Part shown: one piece after another, positions 1 to 5,819 of the stretch
How positions within the stretch are numbered: position 1 is the first letter of the stretch
Layout of the letters: every line of letters starts with the position of its first letter
Assembly (NCBI GenBank): GCA_016839845.1
Contig: JAEOTL010000004.1
Location: 1 to 5,891 of the forward strand
Length of the DNA: 5,891 bases
DNA from: Promethearchaeota archaeon
GTDB taxonomy: Archaea; Asgardarchaeota; Lokiarchaeia; Sigynarchaeales; SOKP01
Direction: 5' to 3'
Made by a program: the position numbers and the translations under genes
The notes under the pieces: model-generated
The model's input: the letters and a program-made list of their open reading frames with translations, nothing else
Told to the model about the DNA's origin: nothing
Databases searched by the model: none

Positions 1-35
1 AAAAATTTGAAAAAGAAAGAATTGAAAAACAAAAA

Positions 36-1835
36 ATGGAAAATAAACTGTTCCCTTGCAATTCCTTATTTATGTTACCCAGTTGGGGTGATTTGTTAGG
101 CTATCCCACGTTAGGAATGTATGCTCATCATCAGGTATCGAGAATAATTACTGATACCGTCATCTTTTTCACTGGTTATGACTATTCCATTGAGATTGGA
201 AGAGGAACACTTCAATACCTCTTTGGTTTAGGATATTATTTTTTAAAATTTGAATTAGAATCTGGTAAATATATTACTGATAATAGAATTTTAACAGGAT
301 TGATACTTTCTGACTTCGCTTATGACCATATGGCTACATCTGCAGATGTTACTTTAGAGGATGACCAAGATGTTATAATTGCTGAAAAAGTGATTAAAAT
401 TCCAATTGATTTATCCTATCAATCAGAGAACCATAAAACTTTCATAAAGGGCGCTTTAATGAGAAATGTATTCATACCCCATAAGGATATATTCTTAGAG
501 ATGATGGAAACAATCCATAATAGTGATTCTTATCAAATTGCTAGAGATGGTCATATGCTATTGAGTACTCATTGGGATTTTTACAATCAAATTTTAATTT
601 CTGATAAAATGAAAGGAAAATCTGATCTTTCCTACTTGGACTCGGTAGCAGGATTAAACGGAATTGTGTTCGCAGCAGATCAACAGCTAGAAGAAACATT
701 ATCTCCAGAAAATCTCACGATAATTGAGAGTAAGATTAATTCTTTGAAAAGTATTTATTCCAATTTGGAGTTTGATCCAATGTATCTATTCTCAATACTA
801 GAAAACGCTTCAAACTTAATAAGTTCCGATATCACCCAAATATCCCCCGAAGAAAGAGAATTAACTAAAAAGAAGTCATCTAAACATTCTATTTTTACTT
901 CTGCAGAAGACCGTCTCTATGCATTTGCCAGCTGGCCAATACAATTTAAGAGAAAAGCAAAAACGGAACCTATTGTTCCCCACGAAATAGTACAACACGT
1001 CAATTATCTTAAACAAAATGATTCTCAAAGTCTTGATGTTAAAACCTCGGTAACTCCTGAATATGAACAAGAAAAATTTGAGCTTGAAACATTAAAATCT
1101 GAAAAAGTTGAATTTAAACCATTACCCAATCCCCCTGCAGCTGATATTAAACAAATTCTAATTTATTTAAAGAAGTTGGTTGAAGGACATTTTGAGATGC
1201 GATCTATTGGACAGGCTTTTGAAATTGCTAGAGAGAGCATGAGACAAATAGGAGTTAGTGCAACCACGACACATCAAACAAAAATATGGGAAATGAGTAA
1301 ATATGCTAACATCTATATCAAAAAAGAATCTAATCTTGGATTGTCATTAAAAGAAAAAAAGGAACTAAAGCAAAAAGTAGATACTTGGCTTTATGAAATC
1401 GAAGAAGAAGAGCGAAAAGAAAGAGAAATATTAGAAAGAATTCGCTTAGAGAAAGAAGGAAAAGAAAGAGAAGAAAGGAAAAAAAAGGAAAGTGAACTTC
1501 GAGAACAAGAAAGAAAAGAAAGAGAACGGGTAGAAAGAGAACGGAAAGAGAGAGAAATATTAAAGCAAGAACAAGCGGAAAAAGCTCGAATAGAAAAAAT
1601 CGAAAGAGAAAGACAAGAAGAGATCAGATTAGAAAAGGAACGAGTAGAAAAGGAGAGAGCAGAAATAGAAGCCGTTGAAAAAGAGAAACTGGAACTTGAA
1701 AGGTTGAAACAAGAAAGAAAACAAAATGAAAAGGAAGCAAAACAAGAAGCTAAAAGACGAAAAAAGCTAGAAAAACAAAAGAAAAAGTTAGAAAAAAAGA
1801 AACAAAAGGAACAAGAAAGATTGGAAAATCTCTAA
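36..1835 (+). CDS. Uncharacterised protein with long charged C-terminal helix; possibly incomplete at its 5' end
   Basis: I do not recognise this family. The 599-residue product (from ATG 36) has three parts. Residues 1-265 look globular and are rich in aromatic and hydrophobic residues, with no signal peptide or clear membrane segment. Residues 266-365 are polar and low in complexity. Residues 368-452 form an all-helical module (ILIYLKKLVEG...IWEMSKYANIYIKKE). Residues 454-599 are an unbroken Lys/Glu/Arg helix with no proline, either a coiled coil or a single alpha-helix, about 22 nm long if fully helical. The coding strand there is almost free of T. The start is uncertain: the frame is open to the window edge and the preceding codons read KFEKERIEKQK, which resembles the tail, so the gene may begin further left. 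No Shine-Dalgarno sequence precedes ATG 36. The protein ends in TAA and is followed by T-rich DNA. A cytosolic scaffold or spacer role is plausible but only inferred. Confidence 0.8.
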   Translation: MENKLFPCNSLFMLPSWGDLLGYPTLGMYAHHQVSRIITDTVIFFTGYDYSIEIGRGTLQYLFGLGYYFLKFELESGKYITDNRILTGLILSDFAYDHMATSADVTLEDDQDVIIAEKVIKIPIDLSYQSENHKTFIKGALMRNVFIPHKDIFLEMMETIHNSDSYQIARDGHMLLSTHWDFYNQILISDKMKGKSDLSYLDSVAGLNGIVFAADQQLEETLSPENLTIIESKINSLKSIYSNLEFDPMYLFSILENASNLISSDITQISPEERELTKKKSSKHSIFTSAEDRLYAFASWPIQFKRKAKTEPIVPHEIVQHVNYLKQNDSQSLDVKTSVTPEYEQEKFELETLKSEKVEFKPLPNPPAADIKQILIYLKKLVEGHFEMRSIGQAFEIARESMRQIGVSATTTHQTKIWEMSKYANIYIKKESNLGLSLKEKKELKQKVDTWLYEIEEEERKEREILERIRLEKEGKEREERKKKESELREQERKERERVERERKEREILKQEQAEKARIEKIERERQEEIRLEKERVEKERAEIEAVEKEKLELERLKQERKQNEKEAKQEAKRRKKLEKQKKKLEKKKQKEQERLENL

Positions 1836-1865
1836 TTACCGTTTTCCTTACTTAGTAATTCCCAC

Positions 1866-1894
1866 TTTTTTCAAATGTAAACTTTAAATTTTTT
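1866..1894 (+). terminator. Oligo-T termination region after the coiled-coil gene
   Basis: Two T6 runs (1866-1871 and 1889-1894) lie 31-59 nt after the stop codon. Archaeal RNA polymerase terminates at such U-rich tracts. A weak 6-bp inverted repeat (AATTAC 1834-1839 with GTAATT 1855-1860) overlaps the stop codon, but its 15-nt loop makes a stable hairpin doubtful. Confidence 0.4.
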
Positions 1895-1934
1895 CCTTAA
1901 CTGAATTTTATAGTTCGTTCTTGTAGCAAACGAG

Positions 1935-1939
1935 AAAAA
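1935..1939 (-). terminator. T5 terminator of tRNA-Trp
   Basis: On the minus strand a run of five T begins 3 nt after the tRNA discriminator base. A short T-tract directly after the 3' end is the usual archaeal tRNA terminator. It also shows that the 3' CCA is not encoded and must be added enzymatically. Confidence 0.5.
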
Positions 1940-1956
1940 GATGGGGACTGAGGGAA

Positions 1957-1986
1957 TTTCATGGAACACGATTTTATCATTCCATT
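1957..1986 (-). other. Archaeal tRNA intron 2, in the T loop
   Basis: A 37-nt insert stands where a 7-nt T loop belongs, so 30 nt must be removed. The region folds as bulge-helix-bulge: outer helix GGGGG/CCCTC (the T stem), central helix TTC/GAA, 3-nt bulges AAA and ATT, and inner helix ATGGAA (1985-1980) with TTCCAT (1966-1961). That is the fold cut by archaeal tRNA splicing endonuclease, here with a 3-bp rather than 4-bp centre. The exact cut is ambiguous by 1-2 nt; the mature loop would be TTCAATT or TTCAAAT. Confidence 0.8.
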
Positions 1987-2007
1987 TTGAACCCCCGACC
2001 GACAGGT

Positions 2008-2036
2008 GTCCACGGAACAGCTTTTGCTTGTAGGAT
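2008..2036 (-). other. Archaeal tRNA intron 1, anticodon loop (37/38)
   Basis: A 29-nt insert lies between G37 and A38. TGGA near its 3' end (2012-2009) can pair with TCCA of the exon (2041-2038, U33 plus anticodon), as in canonical bulge-helix-bulge substrates. A small inner hairpin AGC-AAAA-GCT (2028-2019) can form. Because A follows both junctions, a 38/39 cut would give the same mature RNA. At 29 nt it is far too short to hold the box C/D guide found in some euryarchaeal tRNA-Trp introns. Confidence 0.85.
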
Positions 2037-2081
2037 CTGGAGCCTGCTGTGCCACCGGGCTACACCAAGTCCCCTTTGGTA

Positions 2082-2115
2082 ATATAAATTCTTAAGGAAT
2101 TTGTAGAATTTATAT
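2082..2115. repeat. Perfect 10-bp inverted repeat upstream of tRNA-Trp
   Basis: ATATAAATTC (2082-2091) and GAATTTATAT (2106-2115) are perfect reverse complements with a 14-nt spacer. Each arm reads as a TATA element on its own strand. The distal arm is the probable TATA box of the tRNA. The proximal arm lies just upstream of the tRNA 5' end, where it could act as an operator or a second, oppositely directed TATA. Function is inferred. Confidence 0.6.
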
Positions 2116-2116
2116 C
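2106..2116 (-). promoter_or_regulatory. Probable TATA box of tRNA-Trp
   Basis: The minus strand reads GATATAAATTC, centred about 37 nt before the first tRNA base. With the archaeal spacing of about 25 nt, transcription would start near 2086, leaving a leader of about 12 nt for RNase P to remove. It forms one arm of the inverted repeat at 2082-2115. Confidence 0.45.
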
Positions 2117-2163
2117 TTTTTCTAATGAATGATGCTATTTGAGGTTAATTAAAGAGTAAAAGT

Positions 2164-2168
2164 AAAAA
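2164..2168 (-). terminator. Possible T5 terminator after the CMD-family gene
   Basis: On the minus strand, T5 occurs about 25 nt after the stop codon at 2193 in very AT-rich DNA, with further T-rich sequence beyond. It would separate this transcript from the tRNA promoter downstream. Confidence 0.3.
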
Positions 2169-2192
2169 TAATTAATAATTTGGTTGGCAAAT

Positions 2193-2828
2193 TCAAAATT
2201 CTGGAAAATCTTCCATTCCTTTTTCAAGTTGTATACCAAGAGAGTTGAGTGCCATAGCGGTTAAACTATATTGCCCAACCGTAAAAACCACATCCAAAAG
2301 TTGCTGAGTATTATACTTTTTAGCAAGCTCCTCCCATGTGGAATCGCTTATAAATGAATCGACATATAATTCATCAGCAGCACGAAGTAATGTCGATTCG
2401 AAAGAACTCCATCCTTCAGCATCTGGTCCTTCTTTAATCCGTAATATCTCTTCCTCGCTTATTCCGACTCTTTTTGCGATAAGGCTATGTTGAGCCCATT
2501 CATACTTAGAATTACAGAGCCATCCTGTACGTAGGATGAGGATCTCTTTATCTCTAATAGGAAGTGACGATTTATATAAAACGTGATTACCGAAAACACG
2601 CCATCGATTATATAATTTCGAATAATTTGCCATGGTGGCCAAAATATTTATGACTCCTTTAGTATTATTCAATTTTCGCCACCCATCTATCAAATTTCGA
2701 GCATCATCATCCCACTTTGATTCTTCTAAGGGAGGAACTCTTGGTTTAGAAGGATAAATGGATTTACGTTGCCCTTTTCCTTTGTTAAAAATTTCTTTTT
2801 TCTTTTCTGAAATTGTTTTTTTCACCAT
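2193..2828 (-). CDS. Carboxymuconolactone decarboxylase (CMD/AhpD-like fold) family protein
   Basis: The 211-residue product carries a CMD-family helical domain over about residues 60-200. The diagnostic stretch is LPIRDKEILILR (89-100) followed by NSKYEWAQH (106-114) and a GISEEEI segment. E95 and H114 fall at the spacing of the AhpD proton-relay Glu and His. The positions of the AhpD CxxC are Ser107 and Glu110, and the single cysteine, C105, is out of register, so thiol peroxidase activity is unlikely. The YEWxxH type is common among uncharacterised CMD proteins; the substrate cannot be told. Residues 1-32 are a Lys/Arg-rich extension outside the domain. No membrane segment is seen, so it is probably a cytosolic oligomer. 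It starts at ATG 2828 without a Shine-Dalgarno sequence and ends in TGA. It lies 93 nt after the TPR gene on the same strand; a T7 run at 2846-2852 in the gap argues against simple co-transcription. Confidence 0.87.
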   Translation of the reverse strand: MVKKTISEKKKEIFNKGKGQRKSIYPSKPRVPPLEESKWDDDARNLIDGWRKLNNTKGVINILATMANYSKLYNRWRVFGNHVLYKSSLPIRDKEILILRTGWLCNSKYEWAQHSLIAKRVGISEEEILRIKEGPDAEGWSSFESTLLRAADELYVDSFISDSTWEELAKKYNTQQLLDVVFTVGQYSLTAMALNSLGIQLEKGMEDFPEF

Positions 2829-2845
2829 TTTTGATGTATAAGAAG

Positions 2846-2852
2846 AAAAAAA
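2846..2852 (-). terminator. T7 tract between the TPR and CMD genes
   Basis: Seven T on the minus strand lie 70 nt after the TPR stop and 18 nt before the CMD start. They could end TPR transcription. Alternatively they may simply lie in the CMD promoter; the weak TATA-like TTAAACAAT just upstream leaves that open. Confidence 0.3.
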
Positions 2853-2921
2853 TTCTATTGTTTAAGGTTTTATTGATTGAGTTAAGGTATTAATGAATCT
2901 GTAAATTTTTATAAACAGTGC

Positions 2922-4790
2922 TTACACTTCCAATATAGAGCTTTCACTCAAAAATACTTCTCTTATTAATGATTCGAGGAAAGGAAAATCTTTAACTTCA
3001 AGAACTTGGCTTGCTCTAAAAAATTTATCAAGTGTTTGTTGTATTGAAGTATTCTTTTGTAAGTGATTAACAAATTTAGTTAATTTTTGCTTAGCAATGT
3101 ATGACTCTCCTTTAAATAAATAGCTAACTGAGAATTTTTCTACAGGTTCCATGAGAACAGTATGTTGCCCGAACTTGACACGATCGAGCCCTTCAGAGAA
3201 AATTTCATCACTAATTGAGTTAAAAGCAGTTAGGAATCCACCAAAAAGCTCTTCATCGAATTTCCATTCATCAGTAAAGGGATATGAGAATAATAAAACA
3301 CCTCCTTCTCCAAGGATCAAGAGTAGCATTGAATCTTCATCTATAGATTCAGCTAATTCTATTGCTCGTTTCCCTTGCATACGTCCTATAGTATTATTTA
3401 ATGAAACTAAGCTCATTCGTTCCGAAATTGGTGCTTTTTGCTTTTTTAAATTTTCCCACTCTGCTAACTGTTCTAATAACTTATCATGCTCACTTGAAAT
3501 GGCATGAGCTAACCGTTGAAGACCATGATCATCAGCAATCTTCTGGGCGTTAGTTAAATATCGCCTAGCATCACCCATATTCATCTGTATTAAAGCTAAT
3601 TGACCTTGGAGTAAGAATGTTTGCGCTTGTTGGGAATAAGATTTTGTACGCTCTGCATCTTCAAGTAGTCTATTTATATATGGTTCAATATCTTTCAAAA
3701 TGTCTAAATTTTGGGTAGTTTGTAATTCTTCAAGATATAAATCACATAATTCAATTGGTACAGATCTAAATTCCTCTGAAAGCACTCGATTTCCCCTTTC
3801 CATTATAGAATCATGCTTCTCGATTAACTCTATTAAAATTTTTTCAGCTTCTGCTCTATCACGTGTTCTATTCTTATATTTTAATATTCGAGCTTTAGAT
3901 AATTTATAAATTCTAATATTTCCAGGGATTCTGTTTTTTTTATTATATTGATTAAGCCGTTCTAGGTACTGTTCTGCTATTTTAGGGGATTTTTGATCTA
4001 AAAGAAGGGGTATTAAGAAGATGTAGACCCTATTACCTAAAAACATAATAGCATTAGTCTCTTCTAACAAGTGTAGACATTCTTCAAAATATTTAATAGC
4101 TTGATCAAGTTTGTTTTTTTGATAGTACAGATATCCGATAGAACTCAATGTACCTCCTTTTGTCATTTTGGCTACAACACTACTCCCCTTTATATGTTTC
4201 AAGCACTTTTCATGAAATATTAACGCTTTTTCTAATTCACCTTTTTCAGCGTAACATGAACCTAGTATATCATAGATATGGGAATTTCTAACAAGAATCT
4301 CAGGATGCTGTTCCATAATTGCTATACTTTTTTCTAGATATTCTATCGCATCATCATATTCACTCTCTATAAAGAAATAAAAACCTTTCAAAAAATAGTA
4401 AAATGATTTTCTCATCTTATATTCTTCAAGTGGTTCTTGGGGAGCAGATTTAAGTAATTCTTCGCAATCTGCAACATTCTCCCTTGATTGAGCTAACCTT
4501 CCTTGTAAATACATTATGCTGGTTTTAAGAAGGATTGCATCAATTAAAAATAATGGATTTTTAGAGTTGCTGCTATCTTCGTAGAGTTGATTTGCTATAT
4601 TAAGGGCATCTTGAACTCTTCCTAAAAAATATATACTGTATGCTTTATAAAATTGAAAGTAATGGTTATCTTCAGGATTCAAATTATCTTTTTCTTGTAT
4701 TTTATCTAGAGTTTGTAAAGCTAATTCTTCCTTCCCATCACTAAATAGCTGAATGGCTCGAATTATATCCTTGTGAACACCATCAAACAA
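2922..4790 (-). CDS. TPR-repeat protein with C-terminal roadblock/longin-like sensor domain
   Basis: The 622-residue product has tetratricopeptide repeats, helical hairpins that bind other proteins, across roughly residues 5-425. The clearest are 132-160, 171-201, 215-243 and 389-420, with the usual A/G-x-x-Y/F and A-x-x-x-x-x-x-A spacing. A helical linker (about 430-475, APISERMSLVSLNNTIGRM) leads to an alpha/beta domain at 486-580. It begins with two strands (SMLLLILGEGGVLLFSYPF), has a helix (LFGGFLTAFNSISDEIF), and then strands containing LDRVKFGQHTVLM and FSVSYLFKG. That order resembles roadblock/LC7 or longin-type domains that partner small GTPases; the match is by pattern, not alignment. 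I recall similar TPR-plus-sensor paralogues from Asgard genomes. The start is TTG at 4790: a stop lies three codons upstream, the next in-frame ATG is far inside, and a promoter sits just before. There is no signal peptide or membrane segment. It may be a cytosolic adaptor coupling protein binding to a regulatory input. Confidence 0.88.
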   Translation of the reverse strand: MFDGVHKDIIRAIQLFSDGKEELALQTLDKIQEKDNLNPEDNHYFQFYKAYSIYFLGRVQDALNIANQLYEDSSNSKNPLFLIDAILLKTSIMYLQGRLAQSRENVADCEELLKSAPQEPLEEYKMRKSFYYFLKGFYFFIESEYDDAIEYLEKSIAIMEQHPEILVRNSHIYDILGSCYAEKGELEKALIFHEKCLKHIKGSSVVAKMTKGGTLSSIGYLYYQKNKLDQAIKYFEECLHLLEETNAIMFLGNRVYIFLIPLLLDQKSPKIAEQYLERLNQYNKKNRIPGNIRIYKLSKARILKYKNRTRDRAEAEKILIELIEKHDSIMERGNRVLSEEFRSVPIELCDLYLEELQTTQNLDILKDIEPYINRLLEDAERTKSYSQQAQTFLLQGQLALIQMNMGDARRYLTNAQKIADDHGLQRLAHAISSEHDKLLEQLAEWENLKKQKAPISERMSLVSLNNTIGRMQGKRAIELAESIDEDSMLLLILGEGGVLLFSYPFTDEWKFDEELFGGFLTAFNSISDEIFSEGLDRVKFGQHTVLMEPVEKFSVSYLFKGESYIAKQKLTKFVNHLQKNTSIQQTLDKFFRASQVLEVKDFPFLESLIREVFLSESSILEV

Positions 4791-4818
4791 GAGGATTTAC
4801 CTATTATAGTCTAAAAAA

Positions 4819-4831
4819 ATTTTAAATTTCG
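4819..4831 (-). promoter_or_regulatory. BRE/TATA promoter of the TPR gene
   Basis: The minus strand reads CGAAA (4831-4827, BRE-like) directly followed by TTTAAAAT (4826-4819). With about 25 nt to the start site, transcription would begin near 4797, only some 7 nt before the TTG start codon. This supports that start and explains the missing Shine-Dalgarno sequence. Confidence 0.5.
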
Positions 4832-4939
4832 ATTAAGAAAAAAGAAGTCTTCTCAGTTTATAAGAATTTTTAATTATTTTTTACTCCTTTTGATACACTC
4901 GTATACAGAAGATGAAGTGAGTAGAAATCTATCTACTGC

Positions 4940-4946
4940 AAAAAAA
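4940..4946 (-). terminator. T7 terminator after the membrane zinc-ribbon gene
   Basis: Seven T on the minus strand follow the TAA stop codon immediately. A small 6-bp inverted repeat (AGTAGA 4920-4925 with TCTACT 4932-4937) lies just beyond. The T-tract alone would suffice for archaeal termination. Confidence 0.5.
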
Positions 4947-5444
4947 TTATTTCAACTTAGCTCCACATTCCTCACAAAATCTAATAACTCCTGTGTGTTT
5001 TACTTCCGCACCGCAGGTTGTACAAAAATTAGGTATTTCTGGTGGAGGTGAACCTTTCTCTACAATAGGATACTCGAAAATCTCTCTTTCTTCTTCAGTA
5101 TGTTCAAGTTCAATGTTGCAATTATCGCAAAATTGAGCACCAGCTCGCATATATTTTCCACATGATATGCATTTGAAAAACAATCTGAGCCCACAATTTC
5201 TACAAAATTCGCTATACTTTCCAGTAGGAGTATTACAACGAGGGCATACTTTTTTCTCTAACCAGAAATACCGAGACATAAGTTGGAGTAAAATTAATAA
5301 GGAAAATGACAAGGGAAGTAAAATCCACCAGAAAGGGTCAACTAATAAAGATAAGATAACAGCTAGTGATGTAATTAATATAAAGCAAAAAACCCATACA
5401 CGTAATAAACCTTTATTCTGTGTGCTTCGATTCCCAGAGCTCAT
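4947..5444 (-). CDS. Membrane-anchored protein with three zinc ribbons
   Basis: From ATG 5444 the product is 165 residues. Residues 13-35 and 38-57 are two hydrophobic helices joined by a short turn (DPFWW), so both ends probably face the cytosol. Three zinc ribbons follow: C67-x2-C70 with C81-x2-C84, C92-x2-C95 with C106-x2-C109, and C141-x2-C144 with C157-x2-C160. The last two are separated by an acidic, proline-containing linker (about 113-138). Each ribbon has four cysteines able to hold one zinc; such double zinc-ribbon/DZANK-like modules usually bind protein or nucleic acid. The frame extends to ATG 5495, but that would place 17 residues across a strong TATA box at 5465-5474. The box is about 25 nt before 5444, so 5444 is preferred, with a leaderless transcript. 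The partner and process are unknown. Confidence 0.87.
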   Translation of the reverse strand: MSSGNRSTQNKGLLRVWVFCFILITSLAVILSLLVDPFWWILLPLSFSLLILLQLMSRYFWLEKKVCPRCNTPTGKYSEFCRNCGLRLFFKCISCGKYMRAGAQFCDNCNIELEHTEEEREIFEYPIVEKGSPPPEIPNFCTTCGAEVKHTGVIRFCEECGAKLK

Positions 5445-5464
5445 AGAATTACATTTATTCAAAT

Positions 5465-5474
5465 ATTTATAAAA
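5465..5474 (-). promoter_or_regulatory. TATA box of the membrane zinc-ribbon gene, fixing its start
   Basis: The minus strand reads TTTTATAAAT, a near-consensus archaeal TATA box centred about 25 nt before ATG 5444. Transcription would begin at or next to that codon, giving a leaderless mRNA. This is the main reason for rejecting the longer start at 5495. Confidence 0.6.
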
Positions 5475-5522
5475 GTATAGAAGGTAATATTTCATTTACT
5501 TTAAGATATATGGATGAAATTA

Positions 5523-5672
5523 TCACATTATATTTATTTTGCAATAAGGACAGATTTTTGTTTCTTTTTCTATTTGTTCTCCACATGCAAAACAGACTAT
5601 TTTACTAGTACTATATAATATCTTTTCTTTATCTTCTCCATCTTTCTCTTCTTCCAATCCTTTATCAGACAT
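5523..5672 (-). CDS. Small single-zinc-ribbon protein (49 residues)
   Basis: This short frame runs from ATG 5672 to TGA 5523. Residues 1-25 are highly acidic and probably flexible (MSDKGLEEEK at the start). The rest is one zinc ribbon, C27-F-A-C30-G and C41-P-Y-C44, with a 10-residue spacer, ending four residues later in NIM. The CxxCG...CPxC pattern is the standard four-cysteine rubredoxin-like knuckle pair. It is far too specific for a chance frame in DNA this AT-rich. It lies 78 nt before the membrane zinc-ribbon gene on the same strand and is divergent from S30e. No Shine-Dalgarno sequence is seen. Its role is unknown; an accessory or adaptor protein binding nucleic acid or protein is possible. 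Its ribbon resembles those of its neighbour, so the two may have arisen from related domains. Confidence 0.78.
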   Translation of the reverse strand: MSDKGLEEEKDGEDKEKILYSTSKIVCFACGEQIEKETKICPYCKINIM

Positions 5673-5713
5673 AATTTAATGTGGTATAAGATATCGTTTA
5701 ATTTTAGATAAAA

Positions 5714-5727
5714 ATTATAAATTTAAT
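5714..5727 (-). promoter_or_regulatory. Possible promoter of the small zinc-ribbon gene
   Basis: The minus strand reads ATTAAA then TTTATAAT (5721-5714). A start near 5692 would leave a leader of about 20 nt. The whole 5673-5760 stretch is AT-rich and offers other TATA-like strings, so the choice is tentative. Confidence 0.3.
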
Positions 5728-5784
5728 AAAAAATTGGAGTCCGATCTTTATTGTAAGGAAATATATGCCAAAATTTAAGAATTT

Positions 5785-5800
5785 GAAAATATTTTATATT
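5785..5800 (+). promoter_or_regulatory. Candidate BRE/TATA promoter of S30e
   Basis: GAAAA (5785-5789) is followed by TATTTTATATT. The predicted start near 5820 would keep the Shine-Dalgarno-like sequence in the mRNA. A second TATA string, TATAAATA (5806-5813), would instead give an almost leaderless mRNA and lose that site. Confidence 0.4.
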
Positions 5801-5819
5801 CATAGTATAAATATCAAAT

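Larger units (their letters stand above)
1942..2074 (-). tRNA. tRNA-Trp (anticodon CCA) with two introns
   Basis: The minus strand folds into a full cloverleaf once two insertions are removed; the mature length is 74 nt. The acceptor stem is GGGGACT (2074-2068) with AGTCCCC (1949-1943), discriminator A at 1942. The D stem is GTGT/GCAC with one G-U pair; the D loop holds G18-G19 and G15, which can pair with C48. The anticodon stem is GCAGG/CCTGT and the loop CTCCAGA, giving anticodon CCA at 2040-2038, so it reads UGG (Trp). The variable loop is CGGTC. The T stem is GGGGG (1996-1992) with CCCTC (1954-1950). Intron 1 (29 nt) follows G37, the canonical archaeal site. Intron 2 (30 nt) sits inside the T loop. 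CCA is not encoded. A TATA box lies upstream and T5 downstream, so it looks transcribed alone. A tRNA pseudogene is unlikely because every stem is intact. Confidence 0.93.

Noticed and set aside
876..1070. Open frame on the - strand (64 codons)
   Set aside because: Antisense within the left-hand gene; no family resemblance, and a low-complexity product.
1400..1830. Purine-rich repeated DNA resembling a tandem repeat
   Set aside because: There is no fixed repeat unit. The pattern comes from GAA/AAA/AGA codons of a charged helix in an intact frame.
1942..2074. Possible tRNA pseudogene because of the disrupted anticodon stem and T loop
   Set aside because: All stems and invariant bases are intact after removing the two inserts, both of which fit splicing-endonuclease folds.
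3151..3507. Open frame on the + strand (118 codons)
   Set aside because: It lies antisense inside the TPR gene; the composition is Ser/Asn-rich with no domain, as expected of a shadow frame.
3700..3909. Open frame on the + strand (69 codons)
   Set aside because: Antisense within the TPR gene, with no recognisable motif or promoter.
4911..4937. Small palindromes after the membrane zinc-ribbon gene as a possible attachment site
   Set aside because: The stem is only 6 bp, no direct repeat partner exists in the window and no integrase is present.
5167..5472. Open frame on the + strand (101 codons)
   Set aside because: Antisense to the membrane zinc-ribbon gene, whose cysteine pattern and TATA box show the minus strand is the coding one.
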